Counted from the stretch's first letter, positions 9,942-18,709 are shown. The stretch is DNA of 64,000 nt from Sulfurisoma sp963709555 (GCA_963709555.1 CAVPWR010000007.1:1-64000); one strand, 5' to 3'. The notes: generated from the sequence alone by a model not told the origin. Numbers and translations: made by a program.

Positions 9942-10903
9942 CGCGACTTCTGCTCGGCGAAGACGGCCATCTCGGGCGGCAGGTTGCCGCTGGCGCGGGC
10001 GCGCTGGTAGGCTTCGCGCGCCTCGCCGGCCTGCCCGGCACCCTCGAGCGCGATCCCCAGTCCCACCCACCAACGACCCTCGGCGGGATTCAGGCGCAAC
10101 GCGGCCTGATAGTGCTCCACCGCCTCGCGCGAGCGATTGAGGCGCTGCAGCACGGTGCCGCAGAAGGCGCGGTAGCCGGCATGCTGCTGGGCGTGGGGAA
10201 GGCTCCTTTGCAGTGTTTCCCAAGCCCCACCCAAGTCGCCCCGATCCACCTGCAGCCGGGCCAGGGTCATCGCCGCCTCTGTTTGCGCCGGCAGTCGGGC
10301 CAGGCCCTGCTTGAAATAGGTTTCAGCCTCGCCACGCTTGCCCTGGCCGAGGAGTTCACGCGCACGGCGCAGGTCCGCCTCGGCCTGCACGGCGGGATCG
10401 GGTTCGGTAAAGGACTTCTCGATTGTCTGCGTGGAAGCTGCGGCAGCGCCCGCCGTGTCGCCCGACTTGGGCTTGACGCGCTCGAGCGAAGGCAGGGAAG
10501 TCGCCAGGCGCAGGGTTTCCGGGGGCGCCGAACGACGTACTGCAGCGGGTGGTGTCGCCGCGACCGCTGCGGCTGGCGGCGCCGCAATGACTGGGGCTGG
10601 CAAGTCGGGAACGGGGACCGGTGTGGCAGCTGGTGTGGGAACCGTGGCCAGGGCAGCGGCTGGCGCAGGCGTCTGCGGGCGCGGAGTGATGGCGGCAACA
10701 GGCAAGGGGGCGGCTGGCGGGATCGCCTCGCGCAATGCCAGGAAGGCCACGGCCCCGACAGCTGCGACGGCCAGGACTGCCGCGATCGGCTGCCACGCCA
10801 GACCGGGCTTTTCCGCTGGCAGCGGGCGTACCTCGTTGGGCAGCGGCGCTTCGGCAGCATGCCGCTGCTCGAGGTTGCGCAGCATGTCGTTAATAAGACT
10901 CAC
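9938..10903 (-). CDS. mshN: MSHA biogenesis protein MshN (TPR)
   Basis: A 321-residue protein starting MSLINDMLRNLEQRHA, the conserved cytoplasmic N-terminus of MshN, followed by one membrane helix (AAVLAVAAVGAVAFLAL, about residues 42-58), a proline/alanine-rich linker, and C-terminal tetratricopeptide repeats in the periplasm. Its start overlaps the mshM stop by 4 bases. Its stop codon overlaps the stop of the oppositely oriented PglL-like gene, so the two transcripts converge without a spacer. Likely a scaffold in MSHA assembly. Confidence 0.88.
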   Translation of the reverse strand: MSLINDMLRNLEQRHAAEAPLPNEVRPLPAEKPGLAWQPIAAVLAVAAVGAVAFLALREAIPPAAPLPVAAITPRPQTPAPAAALATVPTPAATPVPVPDLPAPVIAAPPAAAVAATPPAAVRRSAPPETLRLATSLPSLERVKPKSGDTAGAAAASTQTIEKSFTEPDPAVQAEADLRRARELLGQGKRGEAETYFKQGLARLPAQTEAAMTLARLQVDRGDLGGAWETLQRSLPHAQQHAGYRAFCGTVLQRLNRSREAVEHYQAALRLNPAEGRWWVGLGIALEGAGQAGEAREAYQRARASGNLPPEMAVFAEQKSR

Positions 10904-11751
10904 GTTGGAAGCCCATCCAGCCAGGAGAGGCGCCGCGCCAGGCCTTCGGTGTCGCGGGCGGCATTCACCACGTGGCGGCCCTTGACCTGGTGCTTGCCTT
11001 CGCCGAAGGCGGAGAGCAGGGCCTTGTGGGCGAGGATGTTCACCACCCGCGGGGTGCCGCCGCTGGCCTTGTGCAATCCGCGCACGGCGCCGCGCGTAAA
11101 CAGGGTGCCCTGGTTGCGGAAGCCTGCCACGCGCAGGCGATGGTTGAGGTAGTGGTCGAGCTCGCCGCGGCGCAGGCCGGACAGGCGGTAGGCGAACGCG
11201 ATGCGCTGGCGCAACTGGCGCACCGAAGGATCCGCGAGTTTGTCGTCAAGTTCGGGCTGGCCGAACAGCACGATCTGAATCAACTTTCGTTTCTCGGTCT
11301 CCAGGTTCGATAGCAGGCGCAGGGCTTCGAGGCTTTCGAGCGGGATCGCCTGCGCCTCGTCGATGCAGACGATGACGCGCTTGCCGGCTTCGGCGTATTC
11401 GAGCAGCTTCTCGTTAAGGGTCTTGATGAGGTGGAACTGGTAGTCGTACTTGTTGAGCTCGATGCCGAGTTCCTCGGCCACGGCCAGCAGCAGCATGCGC
11501 GGTTCGAGCAGGGGGTTCGGGATGTAGGCGGTGACGGTGGCATCGTCGCGCAGCGTGGCGAGGAAGCGCCGGCAAAGCAGGGTCTTGCCGGTGCCGACCT
11601 CGCCGGAAATCTTGACGAAGCCCTCGCCGCTGTCGAGGGCGACCAGCAGCGTATTGAGGGCTTCCTGATGCGCCGTGGCGGAAAAGACGTAGCTGGTGTC
11701 GGGCGTGATGCCGAAGGGATACTCGGTGAGTCCGAAGTGCTGCAGGTACAT
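10900..11751 (-). CDS. mshM: MSHA biogenesis ATPase MshM (ExeA/AAA family)
   Basis: A 283-residue ATPase starting MYLQHFGLTEYPFGITPD, the usual opening of ExeA/GspA-like proteins. Walker A is GEVGTGKT (about residues 50-57) and Walker B is VIVCIDEAQ (about 126-134), with a sensor region FGQPELDDKL. No membrane segment is obvious. By analogy to ExeA it may use ATP to help organise the secretin complex; partner inferred to be MshL/MshN. Part of the continuous mshE-to-mshN direction of transcription. Confidence 0.9.
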   Translation of the reverse strand: MYLQHFGLTEYPFGITPDTSYVFSATAHQEALNTLLVALDSGEGFVKISGEVGTGKTLLCRRFLATLRDDATVTAYIPNPLLEPRMLLLAVAEELGIELNKYDYQFHLIKTLNEKLLEYAEAGKRVIVCIDEAQAIPLESLEALRLLSNLETEKRKLIQIVLFGQPELDDKLADPSVRQLRQRIAFAYRLSGLRRGELDHYLNHRLRVAGFRNQGTLFTRGAVRGLHKASGGTPRVVNILAHKALLSAFGEGKHQVKGRHVVNAARDTEGLARRLSWLDGLPT

Positions 11752-11757
11752 CCAGCG

Positions 11758-13515
11758 TTACTGGGTGATGACTACCGGGCGCGACGGCGCGTATTCCTGG
11801 AGACGGTCGAGCGACTCGCGCTGCGTCGCCTGCCAGTCGGCGTTGTCGCGAATCACCGTCGGCTTGATCAGGATCACCAGCTCGCTCTTGTTGGTCGAGT
11901 TCGATTTCTGGCCGAACAGCCAGTCCAGGCCGCCGAGATTGCTGGCACCGGGCAACTGCGAACGCTCGCCGATTTGCCGCTGGTGCATCAGGCCGCCGAT
12001 GGCGACGATCTGTCCGTCCTGGGCGCGCACGACGCTGTCGGTTTCGTTGATCTTGCTCGAGGCCAGCGGCAGAGTCAGCGTGCCGCCCGAGCCGAGGTCG
12101 ATGCGCTTGATCTTTTCCTCGACCAGGCTCACCGAGGGATGGACGTGCAGCATGATCTGGTTGTTCTCGTCGATCTGCGGCGTGACGTCGAAGGCGATGC
12201 CGGAGAAGAAGGGCTGCAGGGTGACGGTCGGGCTGGTGGTGGTCGCGCCGGTACCCGTGGTGGTGGTGGTCGACACGTTGGTGACGAAGAACTCGTCCTG
12301 ACCCACCTTGAGCACCGCCTTCTGGTTGTTGAGCGTGGCCACGCGCGGACTGGACAGCACATGCACCGTGCCCTGGGTTTCGAGGAAATTCAACATTGCG
12401 GCAAAGTTCGCCGACTGGAAAACTAGGCCGTAGAAGCCCTGACCCAGAAGCGAAGAGACGAAGCCGGTGGTCTGACCCGGGAGCACGGTCGCGCTCGCGT
12501 CACGCAGCGCCGTGTCGATTCCGCCCCCGGGAGGCGCGACCTGCAGGATGCTCTTGGGGTTGCTGACGCCAACGGCGAAGCGGTTGTTGTTGCCGCCGAA
12601 TTGCGCCCAGTTCACACCGGACTGGAAGCCCTCGCTCAGCGCGACCTCGATGATCTTGGCCTCGAGCATGACCTGCCGCTCGATCACCAGCTGGGTCGCC
12701 TTGAGGTAGGTCTCGACGTTGCGCAGTTCGAGCGGGAAGGCCTTGACCACGATCACGCCGGAGCTGGGGTTGGTGACCACGCTGCGGCCGTCGGCGCTGC
12801 CGACGATGGTCGCCAGCGCCTTCTTGAGTTCGTCCCAGAAATCACCATCGCTGAAGGTAGCCACGCGGGCACTGGCGGGATTATCGCCAGTCATGGAAGT
12901 GCCGCCCACGCCCGGGAAAGTCGCCGACGCCGGTGCCGGCGTCGAGGTGGAGCCAGCGATACTGCCTGCAGTGGTACCGGCGATCGAACTGGCGGTCAAG
13001 CGCGTATCGGTCCTGCCGAGGCGGCGCCCCTGCAGGTAATTGACCTGGAACACGCGGGTCTGCAGGGCGTTGGACTGGATGGTGATGCGGTTGCCCTGCA
13101 CGCGGTACTCGTAGCCGTAAAGTTCGCGGATGGTGTCGAGCGCCTCGCGTACGGTGACGCTCTTGAGGTTCACCGTGATGTTGCCGCCGACATCCGGGCC
13201 GATCAGCATGCTGAAGGGCGTGCCGGAGACGATGGCCGTAAACACCTGGGTGGCGGGCGCGTTCTGTACCACGAGATCGAAGCGGGCCTCCTTGGGCTTG
13301 CCGCTCGGGGTTTCGCCCTCAAGCATCGGCATCAGCGGCAGCAGCGCCTGATCGATGGCCTTCTGGTCGGGTTTAGCTGCAGGCTTGCTGGCCTGCGCCG
13401 CCTCGCGCGAAATGGCATCGGCCACGGCACCCGGCGGCGTAGCCGAGCGCGAGGCACAGCCGGCCAGAACACCCGCCAGCAACATCACAGAGATCGCTCG
13501 AACGCCGAAATTCAC
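11758..13515 (-). CDS. mshL: MSHA outer-membrane secretin MshL
   Basis: A 585-residue lipoprotein secretin. The leader ends in a lipobox (LAGVLAGC, cysteine about residue 20). A secretin N-domain follows (FDLVVQNAPATQVFTAIV, then NITVNLKSVTVREALDTI), a serine/alanine-rich insert around residues 180-220, and the C-terminal secretin core with VLSSPRVATLNNQKAVLKVG and the final beta-signal region TELVILIKP-like segment KSELVILIKPTVI. It forms the outer-membrane gate for the pilus. Start overlaps the mshK stop by 4 bases (ATGA). Confidence 0.93.
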   Translation of the reverse strand: MNFGVRAISVMLLAGVLAGCASRSATPPGAVADAISREAAQASKPAAKPDQKAIDQALLPLMPMLEGETPSGKPKEARFDLVVQNAPATQVFTAIVSGTPFSMLIGPDVGGNITVNLKSVTVREALDTIRELYGYEYRVQGNRITIQSNALQTRVFQVNYLQGRRLGRTDTRLTASSIAGTTAGSIAGSTSTPAPASATFPGVGGTSMTGDNPASARVATFSDGDFWDELKKALATIVGSADGRSVVTNPSSGVIVVKAFPLELRNVETYLKATQLVIERQVMLEAKIIEVALSEGFQSGVNWAQFGGNNNRFAVGVSNPKSILQVAPPGGGIDTALRDASATVLPGQTTGFVSSLLGQGFYGLVFQSANFAAMLNFLETQGTVHVLSSPRVATLNNQKAVLKVGQDEFFVTNVSTTTTTGTGATTTSPTVTLQPFFSGIAFDVTPQIDENNQIMLHVHPSVSLVEEKIKRIDLGSGGTLTLPLASSKINETDSVVRAQDGQIVAIGGLMHQRQIGERSQLPGASNLGGLDWLFGQKSNSTNKSELVILIKPTVIRDNADWQATQRESLDRLQEYAPSRPVVITQ

Positions 13516-13907
13516 TTCTTCTCCCCAGACTGGCTACCGCGCTGGCGCGCCGGCGCCGGCTTGACCGGTTTCTTTTCCGCGTCGGGCGTGAGATACAACG
13601 TCTCGACGCCACTCGGGCCCTTCAAGGTTACGCTGGTCTCCGTCACCTTTATGAGCCGCGCACCGTTGTATTCCTTGCCCAATTCGACCCATTCGCCACT
13701 CAGCAGCGCCCGCGGTTTGGCGCCGGGGCGCAGGATAACCGATTGCAGCGGCGATGCGGGTACCTGCGCGGTGCCGACGGCGCCCGCGGTCGATTCGACG
13801 AAGGCCGGCGGACGGGTCGGGTCGGCAACGGGCTGGGCCAGCGCCGTTGCGGTCCAGAAGGCGGCAGCGGCGGCGAGGGCGGCGGGGACGATCAGAGCAC
13901 GAGCCAC
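13512..13907 (-). CDS. mshK: MSHA biogenesis protein MshK
   Basis: A 131-residue exported protein: signal peptide of about 24 residues ending in TALA, then DPTRPPAFV, a small beta-rich domain (LQSVILRPGAKPRALLSGEWVELG) similar to the PilP/GspC periplasmic domain, and a basic C-terminal tail. MshK is thought to link inner-membrane components to the secretin. It overlaps mshJ by about 16 bases upstream and mshL by 4 bases downstream. Confidence 0.85.
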   Translation of the reverse strand: MARALIVPAALAAAAAFWTATALAQPVADPTRPPAFVESTAGAVGTAQVPASPLQSVILRPGAKPRALLSGEWVELGKEYNGARLIKVTETSVTLKGPSGVETLYLTPDAEKKPVKPAPARQRGSQSGEKK

Positions 13908-14593
13908 GACTTCTCCAGGCTGAGGGTATAGACGGTGAGGGTGAGCACCGAGCGCGGATACTCGCTCACCGTCAGGTCCATGCGGCCCCAGATCAGCCGC
14001 TGCGGGGCGCTCTCGAGTTCATCGAGATAGGACAGCAGGTCGGCATAGGTTCCGGCGATGCGGATTTCCACGCCGTGCTTGAACAGGTTGGGCGCGGGGG
14101 ATGCATTCGCTGCCGCAACGTCGCCCGGCTTTGCCGGGGCGGCGGCATCGCCCTTGGCGGCCTTGCGCTCGATCACCGGCGTCGGCGGCAAGGTGCGCAG
14201 GCTGACCAGCTGCAGGGTGCGCGAGCGCGCCAACAGGCTCTCGAGCAGCGCCGGCACCTTGGCCGGCGGCACCAGGCTGCGATCGACCGCCTCGAAGCGC
14301 CGCGACTGGTCGGCCAGTTGCCCGCGGGTGCGCTCCAGTTCTTCCCGCAGGGGGGCATCGGGATCGACATTCTGCTTCGACAGGGCGTCGGCTGCGACGA
14401 TCGCCTGGGTCGCGGCGGCCTTGGCTTCGGTCGTGGTGCGGGCCGCTGTGCGCGAGGCCAGCAGCGCCGGCTCGATGGCGTAGCTGTATCCCAGGAACAG
14501 GATGCCGCCGAGCACGGCGGCCGCGACGATGGCTCTTTCGCGCGGCTGGCGCGCGGCGAACCAGGCGAGGTAGCGCTGCCAGTAGGCCTTCAC
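13892..14593 (-). CDS. mshJ: MSHA biogenesis protein MshJ (PilO-like)
   Basis: About 233 residues starting at GTG 14593 (KAYWQRYLAWFAARQPRER), whose GTGA overlaps the stop of the preceding gene. One N-terminal membrane helix (IVAAAVLGGILFLGYSYA) is followed by a coiled-coil segment rich in Glu/Arg and a ferredoxin-like C-terminal domain (HGVEIRIAGTYADLLSYLDELE), typical of PilO/GspM proteins. Inner-membrane subunit of the assembly platform. Longer in-frame extension upstream lies entirely inside the previous gene and is rejected. Confidence 0.85.
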   Translation of the reverse strand: MKAYWQRYLAWFAARQPRERAIVAAAVLGGILFLGYSYAIEPALLASRTAARTTTEAKAAATQAIVAADALSKQNVDPDAPLREELERTRGQLADQSRRFEAVDRSLVPPAKVPALLESLLARSRTLQLVSLRTLPPTPVIERKAAKGDAAAPAKPGDVAAANASPAPNLFKHGVEIRIAGTYADLLSYLDELESAPQRLIWGRMDLTVSEYPRSVLTLTVYTLSLEKSWLVL

Positions 14594-15300
14594 CGCTTCG
14601 CCTCCTCGGGCGCTGCCGTCGCAGTCAGCTGGAATTCCATCCAGGCCGCGGGCGAAGTGCGCGCAGCCGCAGAAGTCGGCGCTGGCGGTACGGCGGGTGA
14701 GGCGGTCGTCTTCACTGCGCCCGTCTGAGCGGAAGCCGCTTCCTGCTTCGCCTCCATGCGCAGGCCGGCGAACGACTTGCCGGCGAAGGCTTTCTCGGCG
14801 TTGAGGCGGCGCACGTAGTCGGGCAGCAGGGATTTGTCCAGGGCGCGGCCGCGCAGCGACATGTCGGTGCCGCCAGCCGAAACCGCGAAGCCGGTCAGCC
14901 ACAGGCCGCTGATCGACTGCCGTCCCAGCCCGCGCAGATATTCGGAGAAGCCGGCGCCGCCCTTGGCAGGATCGCCCATGCCGTCCTGCAGCGCGGCCAG
15001 GACTTCGTCGCGCATGGTCAGCAGGGCCTTCTTTTCGACGATCTCGGCCTGCAGGGCCGAGCTCGGCTTGCGCATTCCGGCCGCAGTGCGGGCTGCGTCG
15101 AGCTTGTCCTGGGCGGCCTTCTGCGCGATCTGCGCCGCCGCCAGCTCAGCGGCGCGGCCCTTGGCGTCGAGCCTGGCCCAAGTGGTGGTGCCGCCGACAA
15201 GCACTATCAGCGCCAAGGTCGCGATGGCCAGCGACTGGGCCGTGAGCAGTTCGCGCTTGGGCTTGAAAGCCGCGTTGTAGAGATTGATCTGCTGGCTCAT
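14590..15300 (-). CDS. PilN-like MSHA biogenesis protein (MshI2)
   Basis: A 236-residue protein beginning MSQQINLYNAAFKPKRELL, the PilN hallmark where the IN(L) tail binds the actin-like partner (PilM/MshI). One membrane helix (SLAIATLALIVLVGG), a long alanine/glutamine-rich helical stalk, and a periplasmic domain with SGLWLTGFAVSAGG. It lies between mshI and mshJ, overlapping both by 4 bases. A reverse-oriented copy of the intragenic motif sits near the 3' end in a proline/alanine-rich linker (VPPAPTSAA). Confidence 0.85.
   Translation of the reverse strand: MSQQINLYNAAFKPKRELLTAQSLAIATLALIVLVGGTTTWARLDAKGRAAELAAAQIAQKAAQDKLDAARTAAGMRKPSSALQAEIVEKKALLTMRDEVLAALQDGMGDPAKGGAGFSEYLRGLGRQSISGLWLTGFAVSAGGTDMSLRGRALDKSLLPDYVRRLNAEKAFAGKSFAGLRMEAKQEAASAQTGAVKTTASPAVPPAPTSAAARTSPAAWMEFQLTATAAPEEAKR
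14671..14693 (-). repeat. Intragenic repeat motif, copy in the PilN-like gene
   Basis: On the minus strand CCGTAC followed by CGCCAGCGCCGACTTCT, one mismatch to the core. Encodes VPPAPTS, the same reading frame as the copy in pgi. Confidence 0.6.
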
Positions 15301-16160
15301 GCGGCAGAGTCTTCTCGTAGCGCCGCGCCCAGCGTCAGCAGGCAGGCCGCCTGGCGATCGGGCCGCTTGAGTTCCGGCACGGCCGGGAAATCGAAGATCT
15401 CGGCGAGGTCGAGCACATCCACGGTCATCGACAGGTAGTCACGCAGGAAGCCCTGCAGCGCCTGCGCTGCCGGCTGCGGGCCGAGGAGCAGGCGGCCGAC
15501 CGGAATGAAGCCGTAGGTGCGGTCAAAATTGTCGAGCGAGCGCTGTAGTTCGAGGCCGATGCGATCGAACAGGCCGGAGCGCTTGTCGAGGTCTTCGGTC
15601 AGCAGCTGCGCCAAGCCGACTTCGATGTGGCGATGCATGTAGAGCTCGCCGTTGCAAGTGAAGGTGAGCAGGCCCTCCTGCTCACCGAAGGCCAGGAAGG
15701 CCAGGCCGCGGTTGGGCTGTTCGCAGAAGGCGGCGATGTTGCGCTGGGCCAGCTCGGGAATGTCGATGGCTTCGAGGCCGACGCCGGCCTCGTGAAACAG
15801 CACGACCTTGGGCGCGATCGCCGCATTGCCGGCCACCACCGCAAAGGCATTCTTGGCCCGCCCCGGCGCCAGTTCGGCGGTCGGGATGTCGATGGCGTCG
15901 AGCGTGGCATGGGCGACCGGAGTGTCGATCATGCCGCCCACCTTGGCGCGCAACTCCACCATCCGCTCTTCCGGCTCGGAAGCCTGCGGCGCATCGATCT
16001 GCAGGAGCTGATACTCGCTGGCAGCCAGCAGGGTAGTGCAGCGTGCCTTCTTCAGGCCAAAACGCTTGCTCAGGCTGGCGAGCGCCGCCTTGTCGCCCTT
16101 GCCCCGCTCGTAGGACTCCATCACCTCGACCTGCGGCTTGCCGTCGCGCACCCGCCGCAC
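15297..16160 (-). CDS. mshI: MSHA biogenesis protein MshI (PilM-like), true start probably upstream
   Basis: A protein of at least 287 residues with a degenerate actin-like ATPase fold typical of PilM/MshI (LLAASEYQLLQID, AIDIPELAQRNIAAF, CNGELYMHRHIEVG). The longest uninterrupted frame begins at GTG 16160, inside the domain. Upstream codons to about 16212 encode NYPSGWSAVCLYPGRVDVAR, clearly MshI-like, but end at a stop; an ATG at 16239 (MLKALD) lies in another frame and would join after a single-base change near 16215. So the annotated start is probably too short. It partners with the PilN-like protein just downstream. Confidence 0.75.
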   Translation of the reverse strand: MRRVRDGKPQVEVMESYERGKGDKAALASLSKRFGLKKARCTTLLAASEYQLLQIDAPQASEPEERMVELRAKVGGMIDTPVAHATLDAIDIPTAELAPGRAKNAFAVVAGNAAIAPKVVLFHEAGVGLEAIDIPELAQRNIAAFCEQPNRGLAFLAFGEQEGLLTFTCNGELYMHRHIEVGLAQLLTEDLDKRSGLFDRIGLELQRSLDNFDRTYGFIPVGRLLLGPQPAAQALQGFLRDYLSMTVDVLDLAEIFDFPAVPELKRPDRQAACLLTLGAALREDSAA

Positions 16161-16250
16161 GCGCGCGACATCGACCCGGCCCGGGTAGAGGCAGACGGCG
16201 GACCAGCCGGAGGGGTAATTGATCGAGCGCTTTCAGCATTCAGGATATGA

Positions 16251-16277
16251 AACGAGCGGCCGAAGCCGCTCGTTTTG
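16251..16277 (-). terminator. UUCG-loop intrinsic terminator between pilin genes and mshI
   Basis: Perfect 10-base arms AACGAGCGGC and GCCGCTCGTT around CGAA, which is a UUCG tetraloop on the minus-strand RNA, with flanking A and T runs on both sides. It follows the pilin genes and precedes mshI on the minus strand, so it may cut transcription after the abundant pilins and let through less message for the assembly genes. Confidence 0.7.
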
Positions 16278-16290
16278 TTACTTACTCAAG

Positions 16291-16315
16291 TTAATTGGGG
16301 TCTGTCCCCAATTAA
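16291..16315. repeat. REP-like perfect palindrome, copy 2
   Basis: Perfect 10-base arms TTAATTGGGG and CCCCAATTAA separated by TCTGT. Shares GGTCTGTCCCC with the element at 5089-5111. It sits between the decayed pilin gene and the terminator before mshI. Confidence 0.6.
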
Positions 16316-16329
16316 TTCAATTACCGACG

Positions 16330-16743
16330 CTCAGTTTGTTAGCAAGTGATTCCCGCTGTCCAGCAGTACCGATGGCCGGCTGTCTGTGTCGCGCCGGTGC
16401 AGGTCAGACACAACCAGTGTCGTGCAACCATCGGTTCACGGCAGCCACCGAATACCCGTCGGCGCAGACCACTGTAGTTAGCAGGCCACCATGTAGATTG
16501 GTCCGTCGCGCAGACTGCCGCCGCCGTAGCGCTCAAGTACGCCGGTGACTTTGCCGATTTGCCTGGCATAGTTAATCGAACTCGCCGAGGAACTAATCGC
16601 ACCTGCGACGCCAGTCAGCGGCAGCCTGTCTTGGCGTCGGTTCTGAAATCCACAAACTTCGGCAACGCCGTCGCGGCCAAAATGCCGAGAATCACGATCA
16701 CGACGATCAGTTCGATCAGGGTAAAGCCGCGTTGGGTGCGCAT
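16330..16743 (-). pseudogene. Decayed MSHA-type prepilin
   Basis: Starts MRTQRGFTLIELIVVIVILG with GGAGAG upstream, a normal type IV prepilin N-terminus, and continues to KFVDFRTDAKT. A frame break near 16610 is needed to reach LTGVAGAISSSASINYARQ and a run ending YMVAC at a stop near 16485; downstream frames (TTVVCADGYSVAAVNRW) still look pilin-like but out of frame. Either several sequencing errors or real decay of a second pilin gene. The pilin just upstream at 17316 is intact, so redundancy could permit loss. Confidence 0.6.
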
Positions 16744-16809
16744 ATGTCTCTCCGTAAAGTAATAGGTCTGTTGCAATGCTACTTCAATTAGGTCAAGTCA
16801 CCAAGGCCA

Positions 16810-17316
16810 TCAGCAGCCGGTTGTGACAACCGTCACGACCGGTGCGGCGCCGACGGCAGCGGCAGTGTAGGAAATCCGGCAGCTGTCGGGTATCGGGGCG
16901 CCGAGGATGTCGTAGGAGCGCACGGCACCGACTCCGGGGCCGCCCGCGCTGGAAATAACGAGCCCATCGGCGCTGACGTTGATTGCCGCGGCCGCCTGGA
17001 TGCCGTTGTCGTCGGCCGTTGGGTACTTGTTCAACATGGTCACCGCCACGCCGTCCATGTTCACATAGCCTCCGGTCGCATTGCAGACATAGGGGCCGAC
17101 GGCGTTCGTGCCCATGTCGAGTTCGCAGCGCGACCGGGCCAGCGAAGAGGCTGAACGTATGGAACCGAAGATGGCGTTGGCCTTGGCGGCACGGGCATCG
17201 CGCTGGGCGTCGATGAAGCGCGGCAACGCAACCGCCGCCAGGATGGCGATGATGGTGATGACGACGATCAGTTCGATCAGGGTGAAGCCTTGGTGAAGCT
17301 TGCGCATGCGGGGCAT
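16810..17316 (-). CDS. MSHA major-type pilin (MshA/MshB-like)
   Basis: A 168-residue prepilin. Start at 17316 (MPRMRKLHQGFTLIEL) is chosen because GGAG lies 10 bases before it; 17307 is an alternative giving a shorter leader. The mature N-terminus FTLIELIVVITIIAILAAVALPRF matches MshA/MshB, followed by DAQRDARAAKANAIFGSIRSASSLA. Cysteines at SRCELD, YVCNAT, DSCRIS and the last residue could form disulfides. It follows mshG with a gap and precedes the decayed pilin, matching the mshG-(F)-B-A order of known MSHA loci. Whether it is the main fibre subunit cannot be told from sequence. Confidence 0.85.
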   Translation of the reverse strand: MPRMRKLHQGFTLIELIVVITIIAILAAVALPRFIDAQRDARAAKANAIFGSIRSASSLARSRCELDMGTNAVGPYVCNATGGYVNMDGVAVTMLNKYPTADDNGIQAAAAINVSADGLVISSAGGPGVGAVRSYDILGAPIPDSCRISYTAAAVGAAPVVTVVTTGC

Positions 17317-17364
17317 CCGGCGGTTTCTCCAGCTATTAACGTCCAAAGCGACACTTACTTTACC

Positions 17365-17473
17365 GCATTCCCTGGGCGGGTGACAGCGCGCCCAGGGTGA
17401 AGAAAGCGAGCAACAAGATCACCACGGCCTTGACGGCACACTCCAGCCACGAACTGCCGCGCTGGCGTCACAG
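17365..17473 (-). other. Possible small hydrophobic ORF in the mshF position
   Basis: Between mshG and the pilin, the minus strand is open for about 36 codons reading WLECAVKAVVILLLAFFTLGAL and ending PAQGMR at TAA near 17365. It has a convincing membrane helix but no ATG or GTG with a ribosome site; the upstream bound is a stop next to mshG. In Vibrio-type loci mshF occupies this place. It may be a remnant or simply non-coding. Confidence 0.25.
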
Positions 17474-17476
17474 GGC

Positions 17477-18709
17477 TCACTTGCGGCCCATCGAGACCTT
17501 GCCGAGGTCCCAGATCGGCAGGAAGATGCCCAGCGCGAGGATCAGCACCAGCACACCGAGGAAGACGATGAGGATGGGCTCGATCTGCGCCGACAGGGTC
17601 TTGAGTTCGTATTCGACCTCGCGCTGGTACATCTCGGAGACCTCCTGCATCATCTCGTCGATGCTGCCGGATTCCTCGCCGACGGCGATCATCTGCAGCA
17701 CCACGGGGGTGAACACGTTGGCATGGATGGCGGCGCGCAGGATGGATTCGCCGCGCTCGATGGTGTCGCGCATGCCCTCGACTTTTTTCGATATGTAGGC
17801 GTTGTCCACGGTCTGCGCCACCACGGTCATCGCCTGCACCACCGGCACGCCGCTGCGCGAGGCCAGCGCGAAGCTGGCGGCGAAGCGCGCCAGCGTGGCC
17901 TTCTCGACGATCTTGCCGGCGATGGGGATCTTCATCTTGATGCGATCCCAGTCGTACTTGCCCCGGGTCGAATTGGTCCAGGCGCGGAAGCCGAAGACGG
18001 CGCCGATGACGGCGACGATGATGTGCGGCCAGTAGGCCACCATGAAGTCGGAGAAGCCGAGCAGCATGCGCGTCATCAGCGGCAACTCGGCGCCGAAGCC
18101 CTTGAACACCTTGGCGAAGGCCGGGATCACCATCAGGTTCACGACCATGATGGCGATGGCCATGGCGATGATGACGAAGGTCGGATAGCGGATCGCCGCC
18201 TTGACCTGGTTGCGCATGAAGTGCTGGAACTCGAGGTGGTGGAACATCCGCAGCAGGATGTCCTCGAGCATGCCGGTCATTTCGCCGACGCGGACCATCG
18301 ACAGGTAGAAGGGCGAAAACACCTTGGGATGTTCGGAAAACGCCACCGCCAGTTCGCGGCCTGAATCGAGGCTGCTGCGCACTTCTCCGATCACGGTCTT
18401 CATCGAGCGGTTGTGGCTTGATTCCTGCAGGCCGGCCAAGGCGCGCATGATGGGCACGCCGGCCTTGAGCAGGGTATTGAGCTGCCGCGTGAACAGGGTG
18501 ACGTCTTCGTGCTGGATCTTGTCCTTGAAGAACTGTTTGAAGTCGAGGGAACCTGCGGCCCCGGCCGCGGCTTTCTGTTCCTGAATTTCGAGCGGGGTGA
18601 CGCCGCGGCCGAAGAGGGTGTTGGCGATGGCATCGGCGCTGGCGCCCTCGAGCGTCCCTTCGACCATGGCGCCGCCGGCGTCGCGGCCCTTGTAGGAGAA
18701 ATTCGCCAT
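17477..18709 (-). CDS. mshG: MSHA assembly platform protein MshG (PilC/GspF family)
   Basis: A 410-residue inner-membrane protein starting MANFSYKGRDAGGAMVEG. It has the two repeated T2SSF domains of the family, the first around LFTRQLNTLLKAGVPIMRAL and the second around LARFAASFALASRSGVPVVQAM, with three membrane helices (IIAMAIAIMVVNLMVIP, IIVAVIGAVFGF, and a C-terminal IVFLGVLVLILALGIFLP). It couples the ATPase MshE to pilin extraction. The start shares a base with the mshE stop (TGATG). Confidence 0.93.
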   Translation of the reverse strand: MANFSYKGRDAGGAMVEGTLEGASADAIANTLFGRGVTPLEIQEQKAAAGAAGSLDFKQFFKDKIQHEDVTLFTRQLNTLLKAGVPIMRALAGLQESSHNRSMKTVIGEVRSSLDSGRELAVAFSEHPKVFSPFYLSMVRVGEMTGMLEDILLRMFHHLEFQHFMRNQVKAAIRYPTFVIIAMAIAIMVVNLMVIPAFAKVFKGFGAELPLMTRMLLGFSDFMVAYWPHIIVAVIGAVFGFRAWTNSTRGKYDWDRIKMKIPIAGKIVEKATLARFAASFALASRSGVPVVQAMTVVAQTVDNAYISKKVEGMRDTIERGESILRAAIHANVFTPVVLQMIAVGEESGSIDEMMQEVSEMYQREVEYELKTLSAQIEPILIVFLGVLVLILALGIFLPIWDLGKVSMGRK

